Source: JAJXSS01 sp964547135 (lineage in GTDB: Bacteria; Planctomycetota; Phycisphaerae; Phycisphaerales; Phycisphaeraceae). Taken from it: a DNA stretch of 64,000 bases. Location of the stretch: assembly GCA_964547135.1 (NCBI GenBank), contig CAZJMK010000002.1, positions 65,716 through 129,715 of the forward strand, given 5' to 3'. Below, piece after piece: positions 50,754-60,045 of the stretch; positions within the stretch are counted from its first letter, which is position 1, and the number at the start of each line of letters is the position of its first letter. The notes under the pieces are model-generated. The model was not told where the DNA came from. It ran no database searches and was given only the letters and a program-made list of their open reading frames with translations. The translations under genes were made by a program, and so were the position numbers.

Positions 50754-53700
50754 ATGGGTTTTACTTTGAAGCGGCTGCTGCGTTGGGTGGGTGAGACGGA
50801 ATCAACCAAACGAATCAGTGACATCGGTTGCCGAATGGAAGGATTGGAACAACGTAAGCTCTTAAGTCTTTTAGGTGTAAATCCAACAGACCCATCTTTT
50901 TTCTTCGACAACGATGGGTCGATGAGCTACAACGCCGGGACACAGGCGCTGGTGGTCAATGCCCAGCCCTTGGCGTATTTCAATCCGACGGCAACCAATG
51001 TACGGCGCACGACCGTGGGCAATCTGCGCTCGTTGGAGATCAAGGCCCAGGTCGATAATTCCGGGAACCTCGTCGGCGGCGTGGCGGGGGATGACCTGGT
51101 GGTCATTGGTCGCACCACCGATGGCGTGACCACTTACGACGGCGTTTTGCTCACTGGCGAAATCACGGCATTCGGCTATCTCGAAAACGGTGCCACCGAC
51201 CAGTACGACTTCCGTTTCACCGTCACCGGCGGTCTGATGGCCGGGCTGTATTCAGGCGCTGACTTGGCCATATTCATGGCAAGTGAAGGCTCCACTTTCA
51301 ACAACAACTTCGGCGTTAACTTCATCGGTGAAGCCAAAGGTAACCTCGGCAAAGTCTCGCAACTCATCCAACCCGCCAAGCTCGGCGATTACGTTTGGGA
51401 AGACCTCAACTGGGATGGCCGACAGGACAATAACGAACCCGGTGTCGAAAATGTTCAGGTCAACCTGTACGACGCCAACACCAACACCCTCGTCGGCACG
51501 CAGTTCACCGACCCCACCGGCTACTACCTCTTCGACAACCTCACCCCCGGCGACTACTACGTCGAGTTCGTTCTCCCCGCAGGCTACCAGTTCACCCAGC
51601 AGGACATCGGCTCCAATTCCTTTGACTCCGATGCCAACCCCACCACCGGCATCACCACCAACATCAGCCTGCCCTCCGGCGGAATCGACCTCACCTGGGA
51701 CGCCGGCATCTACCGCCCCGCCAAGCTCGGCGACTACGTTTGGGAAGACCTCAACGCCGACGGCCAGCAGCAGAACAATGAACCGGGCATTGAAAATGTC
51801 ACGGTGAAGTTGCTGGATAAAGACGGCAATGTCATCGACACCACCTTCACCAACAGCACCGGCTACTACCTTTTCGATAACCTCACGCCGGGCACGTACT
51901 CGGTCATGTTCGTCGCCCCCCCCGGTTACTTCGCCAGCCCGGCCAACGTCGGCAGCGATGTCACCGACAGCGATGGCGTGGGCGTGACCCTCACCACCGC
52001 CAGCACCACGCTCATTTCCGGCGGCGAAGACCTCACCCTCGACCAGGGCTTCTACCGTTTAGCCCGTTTGGGTGATTACGTGTGGGAAGACCTGAACGCG
52101 GATGGCCAGCAGCAGAACAATGAACCGGGCATTCAGGGCGTGCAGGTGGATTTGTACGATGCAACCACCAACACCTACCTGGCCACGCAGTTCACCGACC
52201 CCACCGGCTACTACCTGTTTGATAACCTGACCCCCGGCAGCTACTACGTGATTTTCGCCCCGGTGGCCGGTTACGTTCGCACCAGCATCGACACAGGCAG
52301 TGACATCACCGACAGCGATGCCAATGGTGTCGGCCAGACCGGCAACTACACGCTGCAATCGGGCGATGAAGACCTGACCGTCGATGCGGGGTACTACCGC
52401 CTGGCACGGTTGGGTGACTACGTTTGGGAAGACCTGAACAACGATGGGCAGCAGCAGAACAATGAACCGGGCATTGAAAATGTCACGGTGAAGTTGCTGG
52501 ATAAAGATGGCAATGTCATCGACGACACGTTGACGGACAGTGATGGGTTTTACCTGTTTGATAACCTCACGCCGGGCACGTATGCGGTGCAGTTCGTCAA
52601 GCCCAGCGGGTTTGATTACACGCTGATCAACGTGGGCAGTGATGTGACCGACAGTGATGCCAACGATGCGACGCTGGGCATCACGGCTTTCACAACGCTT
52701 TTGAGCGGTGGCGAAGACCTGACATTGGATGCGGGTTTGGTGCGTCAGGTGGTGGAAGTGCCGGGGATTGACATTGAAAAACTGATTGCGCGTTTGATCC
52801 CCGGTCAGCCGACGGGCGGTGAAGGGTTGACGCCTGGGTACTGGAAGCAGTCGCATCATTTTGATGATTGGCGCAACTTTGCTCCGACGAACAATTACAA
52901 CACGGTGTTCGGGGTGAGTGATGATCCGAGTCTGACGCTGCTGGGCGCCTTGGAACGCGGCGGCGGCGGAAAGAATGCTTTGGGTCGTCATGCGGTGGCA
53001 GCGATTCTCAATGCGTCGCACGAGCATATTTCCTACAACTGGACCGTCAGCCAGATTATCGCTGCGGTGCAGCAGGCGTATGCGACCAACAACTTTGAAC
53101 CCCTGAAGAATCAGCTCGATACCTGGAATAATCAGGGGGCGGACATCACCAGCGGCCCGGGCACCGGCGGCATGACCGATCCGGTTTTAGGCCCCAGCTT
53201 TGATGCGGACACCCCCGGCGAAGCGATTGTGGTCAGCGTCGGCGACAAGGTGGTGTTCACCTACATCGTCACCAACACCGGCAACGTCGGCCTGACCAAT
53301 GTGATTGTGACCGATGACAATGCCACGCCTGCGAATACCAGTGACGACTTCAACCCCACGCCCGTGCTGGCCGGCGGATTCAACGTCGGCGACCTGGACC
53401 AGGACAATATTTTGGATGTGGGCGAAGCCTGGCAGTACACCGCCATGACCATGGTGGTGGCCGGCAGCTACTGCAACCTCGGCACGGTGGTCGGTACGAA
53501 TGTCAACAACCCCAGTCAGACGGTGACCGACAACGACCCGGCCTGCTGGACCAGCACGACCACGCCCCCGGCCCCGGGCATCGACATCGAAAAGTTCACC
53601 AACGGCATCGATGTCACCAACCCGTCACAAGCCCCGCAGATCGCCCCCGGCAGCGTCGTCACCTGGACCTACAAAGTCACCAACACCGGCAATGTCGCCT

Positions 53701-56162
53701 TCCAGTACAGCCAGATCAGTCTGGTGGACGATGCGGGAACGCCTTCGAATACCAGCGATGATTACTCAATCGCCAACGGGAAGGTCACCCTGCTGCCCAT
53801 GAGCGACATCGGCAACGACGGCATTCTCTCGGTGGGCGAAGTGTGGACGTTCGTTGCGTCGGACCTGGCGTGGAACTTGGCGTCGGTGGCCACGGGTTCG
53901 CCGGTGACGGTCACGATGAGCGGCAGCACAGCCACCAGCGGCAATGCGGGCAATACACGCACCTACTCCGCAGGCGGCATCAACGTCAAGGCCAGTGCGT
54001 GGAGCCGGGATAAATCGACCAACCAGTTCTTCAGCAGCTACCTGGGTGCCTACGGTGGCGGGCTGGGTGTCACCGATCAGATCGAAGGCTCCGGCGGCAG
54101 TAACACGCACACCGTCGATAACGTCGGTCGTGACAACTACATCATGTTCCAGATCGACCAGAACGTGATTTTGGACCAAGTCCGCCTGGGTTACGTGGTC
54201 AACGACAGCGACATGAGTTTGTGGATCGGCACGATCCCCAACGGCTTTAACACCAACCTGACGCTCAATGCGGCGTTGCTTTCGAGCCTGGGTTTCTATG
54301 AAGTCAACAACACGACTTCCAGCAGCGCCCGCACAGCCGACGTGAACAGCGGCAACGTCAGCGGCAACGTGATCGTCATCGCAGCCTCGGTGGACGACAA
54401 GTGCCCGGATGATCGCTTCAAGATTGAAAAGCTGGTCATGCAGGCGGTCACCACGCTGGGTTGCTATGTCAACAAGGCCGTGGTCAGCGTGCCCGGCGCC
54501 AGTGACAGCGATGAGTCGTCGTATTGCAACCCCAAACAGACCAACACCGGCAGCCTGTCGGGACGCAAGTTCCGCGACCTTACCGGCAACGGCCTGACGC
54601 AGGACGATACGGCCCTGGGCGGCACGACCATCAAACTGTTCCGCGATGTCAACGGTGATGGCAAACTCGACAGCGGCGACACCTTCGTCACCAGCACCAC
54701 CACCGCCAACGCCACCGGTTACTACGAGTTCACCGGACTGACCGGCGGCAAATACATCGTTGAAGAAGTCGTGCCCGAAGGCTTTGTTCGCACCGCACCG
54801 CTGTTTGACAACTACTACGGCGTGACGGTCACCAACGGCCAGAACATCGGCGACCTGGACTTTGCCAACTTCCAGAAACCGGTCTGTGTGCTCTGCGACT
54901 ACTACTTCATCATCAACGGCAGCGAAGTGGTCAGCAACCTGCGCGGCAACGTCGATCAGGGTGATGAAGTTACTGTTGTGTTCACCGTCAAGCCCAACTC
55001 GCTGCCCAGCGTTTACACCCTGGTCAGCTACACCGCACCCGAATCGTACTTCAATGCCGACACCGCGAGCCAGCAACGCATTTACGACCTGGCCACCGGA
55101 ACCTTCGGCCCAGGGACGCATTCGATGACCGTGGTGGTGCCCGATTGCAACTTCCAGGTGGATTTTGTCTGCGGCACGGTGATCGATCAGCTCGGACCCA
55201 AGGGCAGCAATATCTTCTACTCGCCGCAGGGTCGCTTGATCTCCGCGGATAACGACGGCTGCACCGTCTGCACCCCCAACCTGTCCAAGAACATTCTCTC
55301 CGGCTATGTCTATGAGGATGACAACGAAGACGGCATCAAGGATGCAGATGAACGCGGCATCAAAAACGTCACCATCAAGCTGATCAACCAGGCGACCAAC
55401 ACCGTCGTCAAAACCACGACCACCGACAGCAATGGTCGTTACACCTTCAAGGACATCGCGGCGGGGACGTACAAACTGGTGGAAGTGCAGCCCACCGGTT
55501 ACGACGATGGCCTCGACGCCATCGGCACACAGGGCGGCACCACGGGCAATGATGTGCTGTCCAACATCGTGGTGACCAGCACGACCAAGGGCAAACTGAA
55601 CAACTTTGGTGAAATCAGCGCCCGGTATGTGTACGAAGGTCAGACCGCCACGATCGGCTTCTGGCAGAACAAGAACGGCCAGAAGCTTATCAAGAGCCTC
55701 AACGGTGACGAGTGCAGCAAGAAACTGGGCAACTGGCTGGCGGCAACGTTCCCCAAACTGTACGGTTCGAGTGCCGGCAGCAACAACCTGACGGGCAAGA
55801 CCAACAAGCAGGTGGCCGACTTGTTCAAGGTGTTGTTCAAGCAGAGCGGTACCAAGCTCGAAGCGCAGATGATGGCCGTGGCCCTGGCGGTTTACACCAC
55901 CGACACGACCCTGGCCGGCGGCACGTATGGCGCCAAGTACGGGTTTGACTACAGCGGCCACACCCTGGCGACCTCGGTGTGGAACGTTGGTTCCAACGGT
56001 GCTGCCTTCGGTTTGGCGAACAACTCGGTGGTCAGCGTGTTTGAACTGCTCAAACGCGCCAATGATCGTGCGAGCAATGGTTGGTTGCATATGAACAACA
56101 GCACGTTGCGCAGCCAGGCCAACAGCGTGTTCACCGCCATCAACGAAGCCGGTGACATTTGA
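50754..56162 (+). CDS. Large SdrD-repeat surface protein with LEPR-XLL-type N-terminus
   Basis: An 1802-residue protein preceded by AAAGGAGGCGG. Residues about 28-40 (RMEGLEQRKLLSLLG) match the LEPR-XLL signature found at the N-terminus of very large planctomycete surface proteins, in place of an ordinary signal peptide. Four SdrD B-like/Cna-B repeats of about 114 residues start near 207, 323, 437 and 551 (each AKLGDYVWEDLN...NNEPGIENV...TGYYLFDNLTPG). A GLTPGYWKQSHHFDDW domain, two DUF11-like repeats (VTNTGNVGLTNVIVTDD), two further SdrD repeats (GRKFRDLTGNG; GYVYEDDNEDGIKDADE) and a final IGFWQNKNGQKLIKSLNG domain follow. No PEP-CTERM tail. Probably a calcium-binding, isopeptide-like adhesin or matrix protein. 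Confidence 0.88.
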   Translation: MGFTLKRLLRWVGETESTKRISDIGCRMEGLEQRKLLSLLGVNPTDPSFFFDNDGSMSYNAGTQALVVNAQPLAYFNPTATNVRRTTVGNLRSLEIKAQVDNSGNLVGGVAGDDLVVIGRTTDGVTTYDGVLLTGEITAFGYLENGATDQYDFRFTVTGGLMAGLYSGADLAIFMASEGSTFNNNFGVNFIGEAKGNLGKVSQLIQPAKLGDYVWEDLNWDGRQDNNEPGVENVQVNLYDANTNTLVGTQFTDPTGYYLFDNLTPGDYYVEFVLPAGYQFTQQDIGSNSFDSDANPTTGITTNISLPSGGIDLTWDAGIYRPAKLGDYVWEDLNADGQQQNNEPGIENVTVKLLDKDGNVIDTTFTNSTGYYLFDNLTPGTYSVMFVAPPGYFASPANVGSDVTDSDGVGVTLTTASTTLISGGEDLTLDQGFYRLARLGDYVWEDLNADGQQQNNEPGIQGVQVDLYDATTNTYLATQFTDPTGYYLFDNLTPGSYYVIFAPVAGYVRTSIDTGSDITDSDANGVGQTGNYTLQSGDEDLTVDAGYYRLARLGDYVWEDLNNDGQQQNNEPGIENVTVKLLDKDGNVIDDTLTDSDGFYLFDNLTPGTYAVQFVKPSGFDYTLINVGSDVTDSDANDATLGITAFTTLLSGGEDLTLDAGLVRQVVEVPGIDIEKLIARLIPGQPTGGEGLTPGYWKQSHHFDDWRNFAPTNNYNTVFGVSDDPSLTLLGALERGGGGKNALGRHAVAAILNASHEHISYNWTVSQIIAAVQQAYATNNFEPLKNQLDTWNNQGADITSGPGTGGMTDPVLGPSFDADTPGEAIVVSVGDKVVFTYIVTNTGNVGLTNVIVTDDNATPANTSDDFNPTPVLAGGFNVGDLDQDNILDVGEAWQYTAMTMVVAGSYCNLGTVVGTNVNNPSQTVTDNDPACWTSTTTPPAPGIDIEKFTNGIDVTNPSQAPQIAPGSVVTWTYKVTNTGNVAFQYSQISLVDDAGTPSNTSDDYSIANGKVTLLPMSDIGNDGILSVGEVWTFVASDLAWNLASVATGSPVTVTMSGSTATSGNAGNTRTYSAGGINVKASAWSRDKSTNQFFSSYLGAYGGGLGVTDQIEGSGGSNTHTVDNVGRDNYIMFQIDQNVILDQVRLGYVVNDSDMSLWIGTIPNGFNTNLTLNAALLSSLGFYEVNNTTSSSARTADVNSGNVSGNVIVIAASVDDKCPDDRFKIEKLVMQAVTTLGCYVNKAVVSVPGASDSDESSYCNPKQTNTGSLSGRKFRDLTGNGLTQDDTALGGTTIKLFRDVNGDGKLDSGDTFVTSTTTANATGYYEFTGLTGGKYIVEEVVPEGFVRTAPLFDNYYGVTVTNGQNIGDLDFANFQKPVCVLCDYYFIINGSEVVSNLRGNVDQGDEVTVVFTVKPNSLPSVYTLVSYTAPESYFNADTASQQRIYDLATGTFGPGTHSMTVVVPDCNFQVDFVCGTVIDQLGPKGSNIFYSPQGRLISADNDGCTVCTPNLSKNILSGYVYEDDNEDGIKDADERGIKNVTIKLINQATNTVVKTTTTDSNGRYTFKDIAAGTYKLVEVQPTGYDDGLDAIGTQGGTTGNDVLSNIVVTSTTKGKLNNFGEISARYVYEGQTATIGFWQNKNGQKLIKSLNGDECSKKLGNWLAATFPKLYGSSAGSNNLTGKTNKQVADLFKVLFKQSGTKLEAQMMAVALAVYTTDTTLAGGTYGAKYGFDYSGHTLATSVWNVGSNGAAFGLANNSVVSVFELLKRANDRASNGWLHMNNSTLRSQANSVFTAINEAGDI

Positions 56163-56267
56163 TCGGCTGATGGGAGTGATCGGGCAGCGATGTGGTCGGC
56201 AAGTGCAACGGGTTTTCAAATTGATCGTGCCGACAAAAAAAAGTGTTTGATCAAGCAATGTCCTTTC

Positions 56268-56296
56268 AACCCCGGCGATTTCGTCGGGGTTTTTCA
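56268..56296 (+). terminator. Rho-independent terminator of surface protein gene
   Basis: AACCCCG and CGGGGTT pair around GCGATTTCGT and run into TTTTTC, about 105 bp after the stop codon at 56162. Confidence 0.8.
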
Positions 56297-56339
56297 TGGA
56301 TTGGATCCGATATTCGCCATCCTTTTTTGTCGCCTATAC

Positions 56340-56368
56340 TTGACGTGTTGCTGAATAATGACGATTAT
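56340..56368 (+). promoter_or_regulatory. Candidate promoter of the TIGR04255 operon
   Basis: TTGACG at 56340 and GATTAT at 56363, 17 bp apart, shortly before the GTG start at 56394. Assigned by eye. Confidence 0.4.
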
Positions 56369-56393
56369 GAAAAAAGTCCAATGGAGTTAAGGG

Positions 56394-57227
56394 GTGCGCG
56401 ATTCTGAAAAGAGCCTTCCGAATTATGCCCATCCACCGCTGGTCGAAGTGGCGATGTCTGTGGAGTTTGAGCAACCTCAAGGATTCAGTTTGCCTCAACT
56501 GGGTCTGTTCTGGTCTCAGTTGAAAACTGATTTTCCTCGTGTTCAAGCGGTCCAACCTATTCCTTCATCTGCCAAAGATTTTGAAGAAGAAGGGGTTTGG
56601 CTCCCGCCTCAATTACATTTGGAATTCAGCGATCATCCGGTCTGCCGCTTGCAAATGATCTCCGAAGATGATCAGTGGATGTGTCAATTGCAGCCGGATC
56701 GCTTCGTTATCAATTGGAGAAAGCGGTCTTCCGATTACCCTCGTTATGGGGCAACATTGGATCGATTCGCCCAGATTTGGAGTACGTTCGAATCGCTACT
56801 GCAAAGTGAAAAGTTTGATGCGCCCAAGCCACGTCTGTGGGAATTAACCTATGTCAATCGAATCCCTCAGGGAAAGTTGTGGCAAACTGTCAATGATTTT
56901 CCCAGTGTCCTCCCGGGCCTGTGGGGTGGACCATTTACGTCTATTGGCCAATTGAAGTTGAATGGGCTGCGAAGCCAATGGGTATGGGATCAGCAAAGTC
57001 CAAGAGCAAGACTTTTTGTTGAAACCCTGCCTGCTCAGGCCATTACTCCATCACCGAATGATGTTTTACTGCTCAAGCTTACGGCCAGAGGTCCGATTAA
57101 AAATGAATCGGGTGCTGGTTCTTTGGAGATAATTCAAACGAGATTAAACACAGGGCACGAGTTGATCGTAATGATGTTTGATGCGGTCGTATCAACGAAC
57201 GCCAAGCGTGATTGGGGAAGACAATGA
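56394..57227 (+). CDS. TIGR04255-family protein
   Basis: A 277-residue protein starting at GTG 56394. LPNYAHPPLVEVAMSVEFEQ near the N-terminus and the fold pattern through ELTYVNRIPQG are those of TIGR04255 proteins, a widespread family of unknown function often found beside short variable genes in accessory regions. No transmembrane segment or catalytic motif is visible. The stop overlaps the next start (ATGA at 57224), so it is co-translated with the next gene. The three genes 56394-58215 appear to be one operon. Confidence 0.75.
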   Translation: MRDSEKSLPNYAHPPLVEVAMSVEFEQPQGFSLPQLGLFWSQLKTDFPRVQAVQPIPSSAKDFEEEGVWLPPQLHLEFSDHPVCRLQMISEDDQWMCQLQPDRFVINWRKRSSDYPRYGATLDRFAQIWSTFESLLQSEKFDAPKPRLWELTYVNRIPQGKLWQTVNDFPSVLPGLWGGPFTSIGQLKLNGLRSQWVWDQQSPRARLFVETLPAQAITPSPNDVLLLKLTARGPIKNESGAGSLEIIQTRLNTGHELIVMMFDAVVSTNAKRDWGRQ

Positions 57228-57679
57228 CTACGTTTACATCCTCTGCCATCGCAAGTTGGTCCAATGATCAACCAGCATACGAAACTACCGAGATGGCCCA
57301 TCGAGAAATTGCCACCGAGGGAATGGATAATCAATCGGCGTTGTGGCAAAAATGCTTTGATGCCCTGCTTTACTATTATAGCCATCCGTCGGATGTTGAT
57401 GATGGACTATTTACGCCGCCAAACACTTGTTCCGTATGTAATGCAATGGAATGGCTTAAGGTGTGGCAAATAAATAACCCTACTTTGCTCCCTACGCGAA
57501 TCGGCGCAGAGCCTTCCGGCGGAATCATTATCGAGCGACGTGAAACAGTATCAAATGGTGATGAAGTTATTTTTGAACTTACCACGTACAACAACGGAGT
57601 CATTGAAATAACCCGTTACCTCAACGGCCGGGTTGTTGATATGAATACGATCACCCCTGATCCATCCAGGCTCCACTGA
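57224..57679 (+). CDS. Hypothetical protein, second gene of TIGR04255 operon
   Basis: A 151-residue protein, not recognised. It begins MTTFTSSAIASWSNDQPAYE, contains ALLYYYSHPSDVDDGLFTPP and a CSVCNAMEW that might bind metal, and ends in beta-strand-rich sequence (ELTTYNNGVIEITRYLNGRV). ATG 57224 overlaps the upstream stop. It is cytoplasmic by appearance. No function is proposed beyond the operon link. Confidence 0.65.
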   Translation: MTTFTSSAIASWSNDQPAYETTEMAHREIATEGMDNQSALWQKCFDALLYYYSHPSDVDDGLFTPPNTCSVCNAMEWLKVWQINNPTLLPTRIGAEPSGGIIIERRETVSNGDEVIFELTTYNNGVIEITRYLNGRVVDMNTITPDPSRLH

Positions 57680-57699
57680 GAAACGATACGGGGGCGGCA

Positions 57700-58215
57700 A
57701 TGACTCAGAATCAAATCGTTTCATCATTGCCGGCGCCCAATGAACGTTTTTATCGCCAAGTGGGAAGGGGCGGCAATCCAACTTATTATGAAGAAGGTAG
57801 GGGTCCCTCAATACACTCATCTGTATTTCTTCCCAACAGATGTGACATTGATGGCCTGTCGATTATATCTTGTCAATACCGGCGCCACATATGGGCTGCT
57901 TTTCGTAAGGAGAACCCCGATGAAAGATATCGCTTGATCGTTTTGGAGTATGGCCTGATCAATAGCATTGCGCATGAAGTCGGGCTGGGTGATCTTCATG
58001 TCACGCCTACACCGGATTCACTCGATTGTGATTTTGGTGAGCCATGGGCGCATTGCATCATTCAGGAGATTAACCGCCAAGTTTACGACAAAGATGTCGA
58101 AATCAAGAAAAAAATCAAAAGCTGGGCGCAACTTGTAGCAAACAACATCCAGTCTCCATCGGTCATCGGGCCATTTGCAAAACCCGAACCGGGCGTTGAT
58201 CAATACCGCCCATAA
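57700..58215 (+). CDS. Hypothetical protein, third gene of TIGR04255 operon
   Basis: A 171-residue protein, not recognised. It has a GLSIISCQYRRHIWAAFRKE segment, a YGLINSIAHEVGLGDLHVTP stretch, and a charged helical C-terminus (QVYDKDVEIKKKIKSWAQLV). ATG 57700 follows a G-rich ribosome site 20 nt after the previous stop. Together with the two genes before it, it may form a functional unit. G+C of this operon is lower than in neighbouring genes. Confidence 0.65.
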   Translation: MTQNQIVSSLPAPNERFYRQVGRGGNPTYYEEGRGPSIHSSVFLPNRCDIDGLSIISCQYRRHIWAAFRKENPDERYRLIVLEYGLINSIAHEVGLGDLHVTPTPDSLDCDFGEPWAHCIIQEINRQVYDKDVEIKKKIKSWAQLVANNIQSPSVIGPFAKPEPGVDQYRP

Positions 58216-58248
58216 GTATGGTATTCAAATAAAAGATATTTGAAGTTT

Positions 58249-59685
58249 TCACACCAACCCCGCTGAACCCGTCATGATCGGGCTGCTCACGTATTCACGC
58301 GGGTCGGTGATCGTGCCACGCAAAGCGCTGGCGGCCACGGTCAGCGGGCTGGCCAGGTACACGCCCGCATCCTTGTGCCCCATGCGTCCGGGGAAGTTGC
58401 GGTTGGTCGTGCTGATGCAGGTGATCGGCTCATTCAACCGTCCAAACGTGTCCGCAGGCCCACCCAGACACGCAGCACAACCTGATGGCCCGACCTGACA
58501 ACCGGCATCGACCAGCACCTGATAGATGGATTTGCTCGCCCATTGATCCGGCCCTGAAAGGCTCGGCGTCGTGCTGATTTCTTCACCATAAAGGTTCAAG
58601 CGCAACATGTCCGCGTGTACCTCGGTCGAGCCGGGCACGACGAACGTGGGCACCTTCACCGTGTGACCCTTCAAAATCGCGGCGGCGAAAATCATGTCCG
58701 TGATTTTGCCGCCGGTGCATGAGCCGATGTAGGCCCGATCCAGTTTCACATGTCGGCAGTTGTGCGCAGTGTCCTTATTATCCGGGCTGTGCGGCTTGGC
58801 GACCATCGGCTCCATCACGCCCAGGTCCCACGTGTGTTCATAGCAATACTCGGCCCCGGCATCGTCACGTTGCACCGTCCAGTTGGGGCGCGTGGAACGA
58901 GCCTTGACATACGCCAGGGTTTTTTCATCGACATCGCACACGCCGTTTTTGCCCCCCGCTTCGATCGCCATGTTGGTCAGCGTCATGCGGTCTTCCAGCG
59001 TCAAACTACCAATGCCCTCGCCGGCAAAGTACATCGCTTTGTAGGTCGCGCCGCTGACGCTGATTTCCCCGATCACCGCGAGAATCAAATCCTTGGCGGT
59101 CAGGTAAGGCGGAATCTGTCCGTGAAAATTGAAGCGCATGGTGGGCGGAACCTTGAGCCAGGTTTTGCCCGTGCCCAGCGTGAATGCCGCATCGCTGTTG
59201 CCCACGCCGGTGGAAAATTGCCCGAACGCCCCTGCTGTGCAGGTGTGGCTGTCCGTGCCCAGCATGATTTCGCCCGGTCGGCAGTGGCCCTCCTCCGGCA
59301 AAGCCTTGTGACAAACACCCTTGTACGAGGTCTTCGTAGGGTCACGATATGGACTGGGCATGCCCGACCCCTGCACGAAGTCCGGGTCGTAGTAGTAACG
59401 CAGGCCTTGTTCCTTGACAAAGTCGCGCAGAATTTGAATGTTGCGATGACACTTTTCGTCCGCAGTGAAAATGTAGTGATCGGGAATGATCACCACGCGG
59501 TCCTTGTCCCACACCTTGGCGGATGGGCCGAATTGCTCTTTGAAAATGCCGATGGTGCCCGGGCCGCAGACATCGTGGGTCATGAGCACATCGACATTGA
59601 CCCAGACGTTTTCGCCGGGGGTGACATCGTTGCGCCCCGAATGAGCAGCAATGATTTTTTCGGTCATGGTCATGGGACGAGCCAT
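58249..59685 (-). CDS. leuC: Aconitase-family 3-isopropylmalate dehydratase large subunit-like
   Basis: A 478-residue aconitase-fold protein that would dehydrate/hydrate isopropylmalate or homocitrate with the LeuD at 11526-12089. The N-terminus TEKIIAAHSGRNDVTPGENV, PGEIMLGTDSHTCTAGAFGQ and GNSDAAFTLGTGKTWLKVP are family motifs. 4Fe-4S ligands fit the Cys in YIGSCTGGKITDM and both in SGCAACLGGPAD. STTNRNFPGRMGHKDAGVYL is near the C-terminus. Between PGSTEVHADM and the cluster cysteines lies extra sequence containing TPSLSGPD, encoded by a half copy of the family 1 cruciform repeat (58546-58570). That stretch is shorter in the LeuC proteins I can recall, so it may be an insertion. Confidence 0.85.
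   Translation of the reverse strand: MARPMTMTEKIIAAHSGRNDVTPGENVWVNVDVLMTHDVCGPGTIGIFKEQFGPSAKVWDKDRVVIIPDHYIFTADEKCHRNIQILRDFVKEQGLRYYYDPDFVQGSGMPSPYRDPTKTSYKGVCHKALPEEGHCRPGEIMLGTDSHTCTAGAFGQFSTGVGNSDAAFTLGTGKTWLKVPPTMRFNFHGQIPPYLTAKDLILAVIGEISVSGATYKAMYFAGEGIGSLTLEDRMTLTNMAIEAGGKNGVCDVDEKTLAYVKARSTRPNWTVQRDDAGAEYCYEHTWDLGVMEPMVAKPHSPDNKDTAHNCRHVKLDRAYIGSCTGGKITDMIFAAAILKGHTVKVPTFVVPGSTEVHADMLRLNLYGEEISTTPSLSGPDQWASKSIYQVLVDAGCQVGPSGCAACLGGPADTFGRLNEPITCISTTNRNFPGRMGHKDAGVYLASPLTVAASALRGTITDPREYVSSPIMTGSAGLV
58546..58570. repeat. Half copy of cruciform repeat family 1 inside the leuC-like gene
   Basis: These 25 bp (ATCCGGCCCTGAAAGG then CTCGGCGTC) match the right arm of the intergenic repeat at 10906-10930 at 23 of 25 positions. 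On the coding (minus) strand it is in frame and encodes T-P-S-L-S-G-P-D. Confidence 0.8.
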
Positions 59686-60045
59686 GGCTGATCTCCTGCG
59701 GAATTACGCGATAAGGTAAGTACTAAATTGTAGTCAATTTCCTCTGCGTCGGCACAATTCATGAATGACGTTGTGCCCCGGGTTCCTGTGGGCAGACGTT
59801 TTGTGCTGCCCGCAGTGATTCATCTGTGGCACCAACGCGTGCCACAGGCACCCGGCGTAAATCACCATGACATGCTCACCGCCGGGGGCGGCGGTGCCAC
59901 ATCAGGCGTGGGTGATTTGAAAATCACGCAATCACCAAATCAACGACCAGACGCGATGAATCGCGGCGCTAACATTCGAATACGGTTTCGTCACTGGGCC
60001 ACTTGGCCACTGGGCCACTCGACCACTTCGTGTCTTGCTGGCCAT
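59686..60045. repeat. Intergenic region with cruciform repeat family 2 (59778-59854)
   Basis: 59778-59854 is a dumbbell-like palindrome: outer CTGTGG/CCACAG arms with inner hairpins GGGCAG...CTGCCC and GTGGCAC...GTGCCAC. A second copy is at 62572-62633. The gap also holds AATCACCA octamers (59925-59943), a GACGCGATGAATCGCGGCGC unit (59950-59970) and GGGCCACT/TGGCCACT octamers (59995-60025). No gene was found. Confidence 0.75.

Noticed and set aside
53766..56297. Very long minus-strand open frame opposite the SdrD surface protein gene
   Set aside because: It is antisense to clear repeat domains, has no recognisable domain, and is a by-product of codon bias in the plus-strand gene.
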